From: Adiantum capillus-veneris
Taxonomy: Eukaryota; Streptophyta; Polypodiopsida; Polypodiales; Pteridaceae
DNA: 64,000 bases
Assembly: GCA_014529385.2 (NCBI GenBank)
Contig: CM043962.1
Span: forward strand, 130,335,074-130,399,073
Direction of reading: 5' to 3'
The notes under the pieces were generated by a model. The model did not search any database. It was not told where the DNA came from and worked only from the letters and a program-made list of their open reading frames with translations. This document shows, piece by piece, positions 45,111 through 57,489 of the stretch. Made by a program: the position numbers and the translations under genes. The number at the start of each line of letters is the position of its first letter. The stretch's first letter is position 1.

Positions 45111-46201
45111 TGTTGGACGGATACACTGCGACGGACGTCAGCATAGCGAGAACTCACCTAACATATAATGTCAACTGAGGACGAAGCTCGACCCGCAGGC
45201 GCGTGGAAGCAAGCAAAGGGTGTCAACCTCTACTCGACCGACTAATGACTACTTCCTACAGAGATATCAAATCTACATGCCATCGGTTCTGTGAATGTGA
45301 GAGTCTCGTATGATGCTACCGCAAGCCAAAAGCCCATTAGACACTCTCGAAACGTTACGAAACTTGAGGGATATCCTATCAACACCAATAGGCCACTCTC
45401 CCTAAGGTTTGTGACCAAAAAAACCTACTCAATACCCTCAGTGCAGAAAACGCGTAGGATGTCTTGCCAGTTTTTGCAGGTCGACGTTTCCAAAAACTAA
45501 ACTGCCTAATGTGTAGCTCTACTTGCTCTGATCGCGTGGATATGCTGAAATGCAAAAACGGACAACAGTTACTCACCGAAACTCCAAAAGTAGCTCGCGG
45601 GTGAATCTGCCAAAACACAGATGAACGCGCATGATGTAACCATCAACACGTAGCTCTCCTCGTGGGCAAGACAGTGCTGCTCTCCGTTTGCGATTCCGAC
45701 CACCGTTGCTCCTGTAGCACTTACACACACTCTCTCACTCTCTCACAGTCTCCCAACGATGCAGAAGATCAAATTATTAGAAGTCCCTTTACAAAGCTTT
45801 AGGTTTTGGCTTATATACTAAGCCTTAGAAAACCTAATGTCCGACCAAAATGACCTTATTTGTCCCTAGACTTCTATAGAGATTAATTACAACACCGTGA
45901 GCTGGATTTGCTCATCCAACAAGCATCTGTGGCCTCAATACAATTGCTGACTTAAAATATGAAGTTCCCGTAAACATTACAAATGTGGCCATAATGGCTC
46001 AAAATGATAATAACGGGATATTTGATGATGTCCATGAGCTTGTATCTTCACATTACAGCATCCATCTTTGTCTTCACATTACAGCATCCATCTTCGTCTT
46101 CATCACTTCATCAGCATCTTTATTCGGAATCTTTAGAGAATCTTTGAGGGATCTTTATGGAATCTTTGTGGAAGTGTTGTTGAAAGGTTGACCTTTCAAC
46201 A
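45111..46201 (-). repeat. Candidate 3' LTR of the 46-51 kb element
   Basis: On the minus strand the LTR would start TGTTGAAAGG at 46201, immediately after the purine tract CGGAGGGGGAGAG (46202-46214). The likeliest other end is TGTTGGACGG at 45111 on the plus strand, giving TGTTG...CAACA termini. The last 24 bp form a perfect inverted repeat (TGTTGAAAGG-TTGA-CCTTTCAACA). No second copy was found to confirm the length. Confidence 0.5.
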
Positions 46202-46216
46202 CTCTCCCCCTCCGAA

Positions 46217-46238
46217 GTCTTGTCGTCCCCGACAAGAC
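46217..46238 (-). promoter_or_regulatory. Hairpin before polypurine tract (46-51 kb element)
   Basis: GTCTTGTCG and CGACAAGAC form a perfect 9-bp stem around TCCC (GGGA on the element strand), 15 bp from the LTR edge. Confidence 0.8.
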
Positions 46239-47420
46239 CCTATGTCTGCAGTGGCCTTGGCGAGTGATTGATGTTTTGGTGTTAGTTGAATCTTTTGTTG
46301 TTGCAGTTGCTTCTACCATATGCTTTGTATGTTGTAGAGTTACCTTTTTCTTGTACATGTAGTGTAGTTGAAGCCATAGCTCTCCCCCTCCGATTGGTTG
46401 TTGTAGGGTGAATAGGTTGAGTGAGGTTTGTTGTTGCAGCAAGTCTTTATCTTGGCAGCTCTGTATTGTTTGTTCTTTGGGTGTCATCCTGCATGTGTAC
46501 CTATAATCTTGAAGCCTTTTTGAATTGTTTCTGGGCCGCTCCCCTTGGATCCTATAGATGATGAGCATCTAGTTGTTTAGGGATGTCGTTGGTCTGCTTT
46601 TCTGTGTTTTTATAAGAAAAATAAAATAGTAAAAATAAAATGTGGCGTATATTACAAAATGAAGGTCTTGGATACCTGGATAGGACTAAAGGGAAAAACC
46701 CAGTGGGAAAAAAAATGCCTTTAGTCACCCCATTAAATGTCAGGCTATATGTACTTATGTATTGATGTAACCGAGTTTTGTTGAGTTAAAGTACTTATGG
46801 CCGTATGGCTAATATTATTGGATATACACTGGATAAGTGTTCGTAGCTTGAAGTCAGAGTCATTGTTGTTGAGCAAATGCTTATGATACCTGATACCACT
46901 TCGTCATCGTCATTTTGTTGTGTAAGTGCATGGGTGGAACACAAATCGTGTCAAATGCAAATGTCCAATGATGGGACATTATATATGCTTGCACAGATAG
47001 ATGCATGGGAAACAATATGCGGTGTGAGAGGAGTTTGAATGGGTGCTTCCAGGAGTGAGAGTACCTAGAGAAGCAAAAATATATTTGACTTCAAGAGCTG
47101 CCGTTACTCACAAGAAGGGTTTTTGTCGACGAGGTTTTTTCCACTCTCCTCACTGTGCTCATGTGCGTGAGTGTTTTCTGGACTACTCCGCCGCTCCACC
47201 ATTTAAAATAGTAGACTTTGACTCTTATGCTCACCTATCCAGCATGAGCGACCCCATTTGACAATATGCTCAACTCTTCCAGCTTGAGCTATAATCTAAA
47301 TATCTAGACTCATAGACCACAAAAATATTAAGACATGAAGCTTGGGTCTAATGCTTGCTCATTTAGTGGCTCAGCTGCCCGACTCTTGACTCTTATGCCA
47401 TTATTTTTATGGCGACTCGA
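46239..47420. other. Non-coding 3' part of the minus-strand element
   Basis: No recognised gene. A second CTCTCCCCCTCCG purine/pyrimidine tract at 46380-46392 repeats the polypurine-tract sequence. Confidence 0.4.
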
Positions 47421-47421
47421 C

Positions 47422-50400
47422 TTACTCTCGGGAGCTTTCGACCAAGAATAGGTTTTGAAATTCAAAACTTCCATCCTCGAAGAGAGGATTTGTAAAAGAC
47501 CATACTGGCAATATTGGTTTCTTTTTCCATACCTGGGTGACCTTGGTTGTCAAAATTTCTTTTTGTTGTTGTTGGTCCCTTGGTTGAGAAGATTGGCTCG
47601 CTCCATTCTCCGTAACACTTTGTCCATCATGTCTTGACATTTCTTGAGAGCTAGAGATGACTTCAATCTTCTTCGGTATGTGTGGTTCTTTTGGCACCCA
47701 TTTGTATCTGCATCGTGTGATTAGCGTGTCTTTGCAGATATCCTTTGCCTTGACTGTGACATTGTCCTTGATTTTGTTTTCCGTGAAATTGCGATTATCT
47801 TCAAGGTGAAGTCGTTTGCTTGAATAATGTTTACCTAGCATCTTTGGTAGCCAGATTCTTCGATTTCCTTGATACTAACCTTGTGCTTGAAGAATTGTAG
47901 ATGGCACTTCCCATGATGTTTTTGATGTCGTATTGAGATGTACAAGAGTGCCATTTTTGGGATTATTTATCGATGAAGTCCTATGTTGGTATAAAGGCCA
48001 ATTGGATTTGAAATTTCTTGCATCCCTTTGGCGAGCCTTGTTGGTTGTTCTCCTTTGGCGATATAAATATGAGCTTTGTTGCTTGTGGGGACGCTTTTTG
48101 AAACCTTTATCCACCACATAAGCCAAGGTCTGTGGTTTTGGTAACCAAAGTTTCTTTTGACCCTCATAATAGCCTTGCTCTGCTAAGCTGTACTGGGAGG
48201 CTATCCATCCCATGTGTTTACCTTTCGTCAATTGTCTAGGATCATTTATCCATATTGGATCCTTGACCTTTATTTCTTCTGCTTTAATGTAGACCTTTGA
48301 AAACCTTTGGCGGCTGTGATCTCGCAGTGTAGGGTATTTCGGTTGAAAGATTTTCTTTGGATTCTGTCTTTCATGTGGAAGCATGTGGTGAGTTGATGTC
48401 GAAGCTCTGTCTTGAACTTTTCGGGGCTGGATTGAAGACTCTGATTTAATGGGTTGCTTCTGTTGGTAGGACATTTGTGGGCTCATTTTGGCTTTGCCTT
48501 TGTCGGAAGACGATAATCTTGGAGTAGTAGTAGGCTGGATTTCTTGAGAGCTAGTCGTGATGACCATTGTTGAAAATTCAGGTTCTTTTGCCAATTTTTT
48601 TGCCCAGTGCTTGGACAAAATCAAATGTGTACTCATTTTCGATGAATCCACCACTAGGAATTTGTCTTTGATTACCTTTGACCGTAGTTTAAGGGAAGCT
48701 TCTGCAATCCCTAAACTTGTGACGGCTATTCCATGTGATATAGGAACCTGTACCTGAATTTCATACAGTTACCTAGAAGTAACCATAGCCCATAAGACAT
48801 GACATTAGTCGTGGCAGTGCAATCTATCTCTGTTGTAAAGTTGAATTTCACTTTCTCATACACATCCAACGAGAATTTAATCTTCTTGTTGGCTGCCAAG
48901 TAACTGATGTCCTCTTTGCTTTTGGTACTTGTCTTGGACTTTTGTGCCTTGGAAGCTTTGTCATCCTCTTGTATGTTGAACTTCTTTGTCATTTGACTGG
49001 TTGTAGCATGTCCCAAGTGCTTAATATCTTCTGCTGTATAGCTGCTTGTTGGTGTTCATTGCTAGTTTCTGACTGTGACGCCTTGATTCTTGATTTTAGA
49101 AGCTCTCTGTCACTATTTACTTCTTCTAGCACTTGAAGGTCATTCAATGGTGACTTTTCTTCTTGGAAATGTTTTGAAGCTTGTGTAGCAGGATGTTGAG
49201 GTTTACTCTCTTCTTCTGATGCAATGGTCGCCGTGGCCTTTGGTTTCCATTGTTCCATGGGTTTTTGTAGAGTCTCTTCTTGAAAATATTCATTCATATC
49301 GTGTATTGCTTGTCCTTGGTAGTCAATCTTGGACTCAGTCATTTCCTGTTCTTATGTGCATTGTATGTCTTCAGTTACATCTTCTTTTAGCTTCTCATAC
49401 TCTTTGATTTGTTCAATCACCAATGAAGAGTCTACAATAGAAAATTTATTTGGTAGACTTTTAGCTTCATCCATTGACTCTATTTGCATGTCTTCCACTT
49501 GTGATGTGGCACTAAGATTTTTTGTTACCTCTGCCACCTCTTCTTGCGTTGGCTCACTATCGTCAGAATCTTGGCTTCTTTTGCTCTCGAACCTTGAACT
49601 ACAAGCTTCATCTTCATCACCTTGTGGATGCTCTGACTTGTCCTCAATGAGGTTTCTTAAACGATCTTGAATTAGCTGATTCAATTGATCTTTTTTGAAA
49701 GCCTGATTCTCTATGATAACGTCGTTGACACCCTTGACTTCAAGCAACTGTGTCTTGAGCCTATATTTTGTGCTCTGCGACAAGATCTGCTTCTTTTCCG
49801 GAGATCTTGTTGGGGATTCTTTCTTCCATTCCCTTGTTGTCACTGTCTGAACTTTGCTTTTGGCTTGTTGCTTCTTCTTTTCCATGTAGAACTTTAATGG
49901 GCAGTCCTTCACTAAATGACCAATGGCACATTGGTCGCAATATGTTGTTATCTCAACATGTGCACCCTTTGGATGAGGCAGCTTTCCATAATACTGCTGA
50001 TAATGGTTTCCTGTGGTATCTAGATACAGATATGACCTCTTCTTTGCATGCATGAACCTGTAGATTACGACTGACTTAGGTGTATCCATTGGCTTTGTCT
50101 CTTTATCCTTCATCGTCTTGTCCTTGAGAAGTTGAAAATAGCTTCCATTATTGCTTGCATACAAGATCAAATCACTATCCATGCTTTCTAGCAGTTGTGA
50201 TGCTAATTCTTCCATCAGTATATGGTCTTTGACGTGGGGCTTCTGCATAGCCTTAGGGCTATGTTTCCGAGTTGATTTTGGCGAGTTCTGCACCGAGGGT
50301 GAAGATTGAACCGAATTTTTGTTTTTCGTTTCCCTTTATGGTGCTTTTGGACGGGGTCCAAGTATGTGACTTACAGGTTGCCCACAATTGCTAAACCCAT

Positions 50401-51540
50401 CCATATTTCTCACATTGGCTATTTCATAGTGCCTATCGTATTTGTCAACCACAATGACATCTTGATCTGACCTTTTACATTGGGCATTGTGAATTTCCAG
50501 TGGTCTCTCCTCCGGCTCGGCATCTTCCAATGCTTCTTGAAATTCCACTTGGACTCCTGAAAAGGACACTGCTTCTTGTAAAACTAGACTTCTTTATCCC
50601 ACTCTTGAAGATATAGGGTCTCTTTGTTGAGTTTGAACTCCCCCCATCCGAGAGTGTTCCATATCTGATGTTAGCATCTGCTCAATTCCTGATGATATGA
50701 CTTCTTGTGCTTTGTTAAGTAGCTCTTGAGACCGAGCTAGTTCTTTTTGAAGTTGTGCTATCTTCATAGGTGATACTTCCGGCGTATTCCCTGTTTGTGA
50801 AATTTGGTGTGTTTGAGCTTTGTCTTGTGCTGGTGCGGTGCACGAGACTTGTGTCGTGTCTTTCCATGTGGTGTCTTGTGTTGTGCCTTATTGTGTGTCA
50901 TGTGGTGTGTGACTCATTTGTGTAGTGACAGCCGTAGGTGTCAATTCTTCCAGGTGCGTAGTTAGAGGTAAACCCATGACGAGATGGTATACATTACCAC
51001 CTTTAGACATGTAGTCTTCTCCTCTTGAGCCAAACGCTTCTCCTGTAAAGTAATGATTGTTTTCTACAGGAACTTCATGACTTGTGACAGCCCTGTAGTA
51101 TTGACTGTCTTCATCTCCATAGAGGGTACCAAATTTCTGTTTTCCATCTTGTGCTTTGTACAGAAAAATACTTGGAGGATATGCGTAGAGTTCTGTAAGT
51201 TGATCCTTGTACAACATTTCTATCTCATTGTCGATGTAATTTCCGTGTCTCATGTAAATTGATCCCAGACAGTCTTCCATGAAATTTGGATGTGGGTGTA
51301 GTACATTCTTCGCTGTTTCAACTTCCACATATTGAGATGTCCGAGTTTCCTCTATATCTTTCTTTGTCTTGATGTACAAATTCCAATTGACATCCTCATA
51401 GCATGGCAGTCCTTTGTAGTATCCAATCAGATAGATCCGAATTTGCTCTCTTGTAATATCTGTGGATGTACTTGAAGCTTCTTCCTGACTGGTTTGATTC
51501 CTTTAAGACGCCATTGCTTTCGTCTTGAATCCCTTGTTGT
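47422..51540 (-). pseudogene. Retroelement gag/protease-like coding region, no polymerase
   Basis: Read right to left, consecutive minus-strand frames share a Lys/Gln/Ser-rich style. 51379-50888 has a compact folded-looking segment (GSIYMRHGNYIDNEIEMLY, YPPSIFLYKAQDGKQKFG). 50293-49352 has a zinc-knuckle-like YCDQCAIGHLVKDCP (C-x2-C-x3-H-x4-C, one residue short of the usual spacing). 49016-48726 contains TEIDCTATTNVMSYGLW, which may be a degenerate retropepsin active site (DTGA-like), followed around 48650 by FLVVDSSKMSTHLILSKHW. Several stops separate these parts. No RT, RNase H or integrase follows before the polypurine tract at 46.2 kb. I read it as a large non-autonomous LTR-element interior; another retroelement lineage is possible. 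Confidence 0.5.
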
Positions 51541-52790
51541 ACCTGTTCAGTGATAGCTCTAATTGCTTGCCTCAATGCTAATAAAAATTATTAGCACCCT
51601 TGTGACGGTCTTTTTCGCTTGAGGTCCTTCTGCTTTTGTGGATGCCTTAATCTCTGAGTTTTATGAACTGGGCTTGGCTTGCACTGCTTGAACTTCTTAG
51701 CTCCCTTGCTTGCCAGGGCTGATACTGTCTTGTCTGGCTGCTTGCTTTTCCTAGAGCTTTTTAGAAGGCCTCGATCTAGTGGAAGCACTGTGATAAGTTA
51801 TGAAACTTACCACTATACTGCAACGACTGCTCCCTTTTTAGCGATTCTTGAGTCGAGCTAACCTGTATTCACTTTAGCACACAATCTACAAAATTCTATT
51901 TAGCTGGCAAAATTTTTTCACAACGATGAATGCAAAAATTCTTGATGTACCTTTGACGGCCACACTTGTTCCCTGAGCTCGGAAGTGACTTTCAAGTTCG
52001 CTTTTAGCTGAACTAAACTTAAGCTAGCACAAGAGAATTATGCACAAGTCGCAAAGATTTGCTAGCAAAAATCTCGTGTTAAAGTTCTCCAAAACTTGCG
52101 ACTGTTGTTGCAAAATCAAGAGTCCTTGTATATGGTCTTACTGCTACGAGATTTGTGTATGGATGTACACTAGGCTGTAGTTAACTTTTACACCTTTCCG
52201 CGGGTGACCAATGGTTTTCCCAAAAGATAATTTCAATCTGCTCACTTAGTAGTCTTCAAAAACCGTGACCGTTTCCTCACAATTATTTCGAACTGTCAGT
52301 TTTAGACACCCCTGACTTCCGGATGCATTTTGAGGCCATAAACGACGTTGGCAACCATTTAGTTCATGTTTTTCTCTAAGATCTGTAGTGTCGCTCTCAA
52401 GCTACGTTTTGATATAAAAACTTTTCCAATCCAATACCGTATTCTACTAGAGAATACAAGAGGAGAGGGCATCTCAAATCTTACCTTACATAGCAAAGGT
52501 TGCAAAAGCTCAAGAAATTCTAAGAGGGAGAAAATAGTATCTCTTTTGTCACCTATGATCGCACCTTAGGTGCTATCGACAAAGTATTGGCCTTCATCCA
52601 ACAATTTGATGTGGCCTTTGGAAACGAGGGCTTCATAGATTCCTTCAAGCTACACCATGTAGGTATGAACTTCCAGAATTCAGCTCGTCAATGGTCGACT
52701 AGCCTTTGTGGAAACGATGAAGCCCCAAAGACATAGAAAACTCTACGAGTTTCCATCATGAAATAATTCCTTGCAAGCGATGCAAAGGAC
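51541..52790. other. No recognised gene
   Basis: Short frames on both strands without domain content. The region could hold the 5' leader or LTR of the minus-strand element to its left, but I see no copy of the 45.1-46.2 kb LTR here. Confidence 0.4.
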
Positions 52791-52794
52791 AAAG

Positions 52795-53440
52795 TGCTTA
52801 CCGAATGGTGGAGTTTGAAGCTTCTCTCCCATGATTCTATTTACAAATGCGTGGACAAGTTTTGGGATTTACATCTCAAGGCTACTCTCTTTCAAAAGAT
52901 AGACTTCGCCACTCAAAAGAAACAATTTTGTGTGTGCTTACCTGAAGAGAAGGCCAAGTATGTCATCTCTCAATGGCCTAACTGTTCTATCACAGAAGTA
53001 ATCCACCACACTATGGTTGCTTCGCGCATAAATTTCCAACAAGGGGCTAGAAGGAATTTCAAGCCCATGGAAAGCAAAGACAAAAGTGATGCAAAGGGGA
53101 AAACCAATGCCCAAAATTCTTTTAAGGCAATTCCAACAACAAGAATAACAACAATCAGTCCAAGGAGAAAGGAGTTTACAAAGGTAAAAACAAACTCTCT
53201 CCCGAAGAGCTTAAATCTTTTCGCAAGGACCACAAAGTTTTTAAGTGTGGGGAGCAAGGACACGGCTATCGTTCTTGCCCCAAGAGAAATGCCCGCAATG
53301 AGACTTGTATTGCTTCCACTACCGAAGCTCCAAAAGAGGATGCTCATTGCACAGGATCACCTCTCTCCTATGCTTGGGGAAAGGTAAGGGAACATGATGC
53401 ATTACTGGCAACAGAGGCGTTCAACCTACTCTTTGAGGAG
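52795..53440 (+). pseudogene. Ty3/gypsy gag fragment with zinc knuckle
   Basis: The frame from 52794 gives a gag core (LTEWWSLKLLSHDS, KFWDLHLKATLFQ, CLPEEKAKYVISQW). A frameshift near 53130 moves the nucleocapsid into another frame, where VFKCGEQGHGYRSCPKR (about 53230-53290) is a CCHC knuckle missing one cysteine. CTGSPLSYAWGK (about 53345-53385) follows. The protease is cut away; integrase sequence starts 25 bp further on. Confidence 0.8.
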
Positions 53441-53466
53441 TAGAGACGTACTTCTATTGGCTTACC

Positions 53467-53868
53467 ATGAAAGTGGACATACAAGACTATGTTTCGAAAT
53501 GTATGGTATGCCAAAAGACTAAGTATGATAGAGGGAAACAACTTGGATTACTCCAGCCATTGCCAATACCTAATTCACCATGGGAGAGTATATCCATGGC
53601 TTTTATGTTTGGATTACCGAAGTCTATCCATGGGAATACGGGAATATGGATAATAATCGACAAGCAAGCACACTTTATTCATGTCAAAAAGACTATTAAG
53701 GCACACCAAATGGGAATTCTCTTCATATCTCATATTTTCAAACACCATGGATTACCAAAATCCATCGTGTCAGATAGAGATCCTAGAATGACCAGTAATT
53801 TTTAGATAGGTCTCTTTGAAAATCAAGGTACAAGATTGAATTTCTCTTTGGCCTATCACCCACAAACG
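53467..53868 (+). pseudogene. Ty3/gypsy integrase fragment joined to gag
   Basis: Encodes MVCQKTKYDRGKQLG, SMAFMFGLPKS (first catalytic Asp replaced by Ala), IVSDRDPRM and, after a stop, AYHPQTD. Protease and RT between gag and this segment are deleted. At 53868 the sequence jumps back into gag. Confidence 0.85.
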
Positions 53869-54014
53869 GATTTAGATCTCAAGGCTACTGTCTTTCAAAA
53901 GATAGACTTTACCGAGCAAAAGCAACAATTCTGTGCAGGATTACCTGAAGCCTAATGGCCGAGTATGTCAACTCCCAACGGCCTAGTTCTATTATCGAAG
54001 TAATCCACCACACT
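53869..54014 (+). pseudogene. Second copy of gypsy gag segment, cut by copia insertion
   Basis: Homologous to 52868-53010 (LDLKATVFQKIDF and the matching EVIHHT region), with an in-frame stop. It ends at the LTR of the copia pair. Related gag/protease sequence resumes at 63887. Confidence 0.85.
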
Positions 54015-54241
54015 TGTTGGAATTAGGGTTGCAGAGAAACGCACACATCTTGGAGAAGACGAAAGAAGCTCAAGGCACACAATAGAGAGTGTATTACTTA
54101 GTGTGCAATGGAAAGATAGGTAGCCCTAGAGTGATGGGAGTATATACAATGCTCGGGGGAAAAAACCTCCTAAAGAGGGAAAAAATGCCCCGGCGGTCCT
54201 AGTGTGATCACACACATCACTACCACATGTATATGGTAACA
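54015..54241 (-). repeat. 3' LTR of copia element A
   Basis: 227 bp with TGTTGGAATT...TATGGTAACA on the plus strand. The polypurine tract CCAGGGGGGATT lies next to it on the minus strand. Confidence 0.9.
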
Positions 54242-54304
54242 AATCCCCCCTGGAGTGATGTGGTGAACGAGAGCTGGCACATAAGTAAAGGGAAGTGCCA
54301 TGCC

Positions 54305-57300
54305 CTAAGGACATGATAAGTCCACAAAGGGGAGTAAGCCCAAAGCTTTGCGGAAAGCTTCAAGCTTCTCATGAGACAATGCCTTTGTGAAAAGATCTGC
54401 AAGGTTGTCCTGTGTTGGCACATAAGCCAAGCTGATCTCTCCTGCTGAGAGCCTCTCCCTAACATAGTGGTAATGCACCTCAATGTGCTTTGTGCAAGCA
54501 TAAAAAAATGGGTTCCTCGCAACTGCCAATGTGCTCTGACTGTCAGTGTAGATAGTGTAGGCAGTGTCCTGTCCAACACCCAAATCAGCCATAAGGCATC
54601 TGAGCCATACACACTCAACCGTAGCTGTGAAGACTGCCTTGTACTCAACATCACAACTCGAAGTGGCCACAGTAGGTTGCTTCTTGCTCAACCATGATAT
54701 ACATGAACTGCCAAGCATGAAACAAAAACCACTTGTGGACACTCTCGTGTCAAAACAACCAGCCCAATCTGAGTCTGAAAAAGCATGTAAGTCTGGCGGC
54801 AATGACCCCCCCTTGGGATAAAACAAGCCAAGATGTAAAGTGCGACTAAGGTAGCGAAAAATCCTCTTGACAACCTACCAATGCTTAGACCCTGGGCTAT
54901 GCATAAATCTGCTAACGTGTGAGACTGCAAATTGAATATCTGGCCTTGTGTTGCATACATAAATGAGGCAGCCAATAGCAGTTTGGTAAAGAGTGACATC
55001 AACAGGATCGCCAACATCATGTAGACTCAACTTCAAACATGTTTCCATGGGAGTGGCGATAGGTTTGCAATCCTCAAGTCCAAACTTACATAGCAATGTC
55101 TCTATGTAACTTTTCTGACACAAGGCAATACCACCATCACACTGCTTAAACTGTATACCTAAGTAATGATGCAACAACCCCAAATCTTTCATCTTGAAAG
55201 TAGCATTCAAATCAGCTTTACATTCTGCAATATGTCTCTCATTTGGTTCAGTGATAAGGAAATCATGAACATAAAGAACCACAATGAGAAGTACATCACC
55301 CTCACGCTTTACATACAATGTGCTTTCTGTTGGACTGTTACGAAAGCCTCGTTTAACCAAATGAGTGTCAGCTTTCTCATACCAAGCACCAGGAGATTGC
55401 TTCAACCCATACACATCCTTCTTACATCTCACACTTTGTCCTCTTGTCCTTTTATGACAAAACCGCGAGGCTGCGTTACATAAACTTCCTCAAATATGTC
55501 ACCATTCAAGAAAGCAGTAACAATGCCTGATTGATGTACATCCCAACCAAAATGAGTTGCCAATGCACATAGAAAATTCACAGTAGTCATACGACAAGTG
55601 GGAGCAAAAGTCTCTTCATAATCTATGCCTTTTTGTTGTGCATAACCCTTTGTAACAAGTCGAGCGTTATGGCGATCGATCTCACCATCCGGCTTGCGTT
55701 TCAACTTGTGAACCCACTTCGTACCAATGGAATTTTTTCCAGGAGGAAAATCACATAAAGTCCATGTGTCATTTTCTATAAGTGCATCATATTCTGATTG
55801 CATGGCAGCCATCCAATTTTATGAATTTTGTGCTTCATCAAAAGACAGAGGTTCCTCAACATCATGTAAGCTAGACATAGCCAAAGGATAACATTTTGAT
55901 GCATAAGATGCATGGCGAAAGCATGAAGGAGTATGACTAGACAAAGGTGCATACAATTTACTGTCATCACGGAAAGTGTGCACCAGCCATTTTGGCATAC
56001 CTCTAGCCTGCTCATTTTCAGCCCTTTCCTCATCAAGTATATCATGTACATCTGCATCAGTGATAGGCTGATCTATAACATTTTCAGAAACCCCCATAGG
56101 CTGTACATTTGCCTCATTGGAAATTACATTCGTATTTCCACCACTGAAAAGAGGCAACAAAGTGTCATAAATGTCATGTGAGCTTACATTATTGTCTCTA
56201 GTACATGACAGCAAGGGCTGAACAAAATCTTCCACGAACACTACATCCCGTGAAACCAAAATACGTTTTGTTTGCGGATGATGCAACCTATAACCTTTGC
56301 TTTCAGCACTATAACCAACAAAAATACATTTGACAGCCTTATCATCCAATTTTCTACGTTGTACTTGTGGCACCAAAGCATATGCCAAACAACCAAAAAG
56401 ACGCATGTGCTCAATAGAAGGCTTTCTATCATGCCATGCTTCATATGGAGTAATAGACTGCAAAGCTTTCATAGGACACCTGTTAAGTACATAAGTGGCA
56501 CACATAATGGCCTCAAGCCAAAAAGAATGCGGCAAAGCTTGACTTTTGACCATACATCGTGCCATTTCCGTTAGTGACCTGTTTTTCGTCTCACCAACAC
56601 CATTTTGCTGAGGCGTATAAGGCACTGTACATTGGTGTTTTATCCCACGACTAGCCAAAAATGCATTAAATTCATAAGACATATACTCCACCCCTCGATC
56701 GGAACGGAGGGTGTCCATAGTACATTTTGAGACATTTTCAGCCATAGCCAGAAATTGTTTGAAGCACATAAAAACTTTTGACTTCTCTTTAAGCGAAAAT
56801 ACCCATGCATGCCTGGAGTAATCATCAATGAGAGTCACGAAGTACAGGTAATTGCCCAAGGACGGAGTTTGCATGGGCCCAAAAACGTCACTATGCACAA
56901 GCTGCAACCTGCATGTGGCCCGAACTGAACCATCCTTTGGAAACTTAGAACGCTGCATATTACCCAAAATACAGCCTTCACAAATATGTTTGATAGGTGC
57001 TTGAAGAGGCGGCAAAGAAGCAACCATATCAGATTTCTGCAAACGGAACAAACTGGCAAAATTCAGATGACCAAAACGTGCATGCCAAAGTTTTGCATCT
57101 GAAATAGCCCTTGAATTTGCAACAGCATTTGCAAAATTTTATCCACACTTGTCATACAAAGTGAGCTTATACAACCCACGGCACAAAAGCCCAGATGAAA
57201 CAATTTCATCACCAAAACTGAGATCATGAATTGTAAATCTGTCATCCTTTGACTACAAGTCCAAGTCTAGCAAGTGCGGATACAGACAAGAGATTCTTCT

Positions 57301-57480
57301 TGATCCCAAGTACATAAAGTGCATCAACAAGTGTGAAGGAGCTGCCATTAGCAGCAGTGAGCACAATCTTTCCAACTCCCTGAACTGGATAAGAGGCATT
57401 GTTGGCACAAGTGACTGAATTCCCATGAGGGACAGATTCGAGAGAGGTAAACAATTCACGATGTGAGGTAATGTGCTTTG
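54305..57480 (-). pseudogene. Copia pol of element A (protease, integrase, RT, RNase H)
   Basis: In order on the minus strand: DSGATKH-type protease start (about 57500) and the ALYVLGIKKNLLSVSALARLGL segment; CEGCILG of the integrase zinc region; integrase core with HSDVFGP, RSDRGVEY and TPQQNGVGE (57051-55819); FDEAQNS followed by TAA at 55816-55818; RT (55812-54875) and RNase H (54826-54305). RT lacks key aspartates: the usual D of the DVxTAFLNG motif is G (SGIVTAFLNG), and YVDDLL reads YVHDFL. RNase H keeps SDSDWAGC and YTDSQST. Frameshifts lie near 57460, 57150, 55430 and 54850. Non-functional. Confidence 0.9.
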
Positions 57481-57489
57481 TAGCACCAC

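Noticed and set aside
47422-51540. Endogenous plant pararetrovirus
   Set aside because: A knuckle and a protease-like motif are present, but there is no RT or movement-protein signature, and the polypurine tract, hairpin and LTR-like end fit an LTR retrotransposon better.
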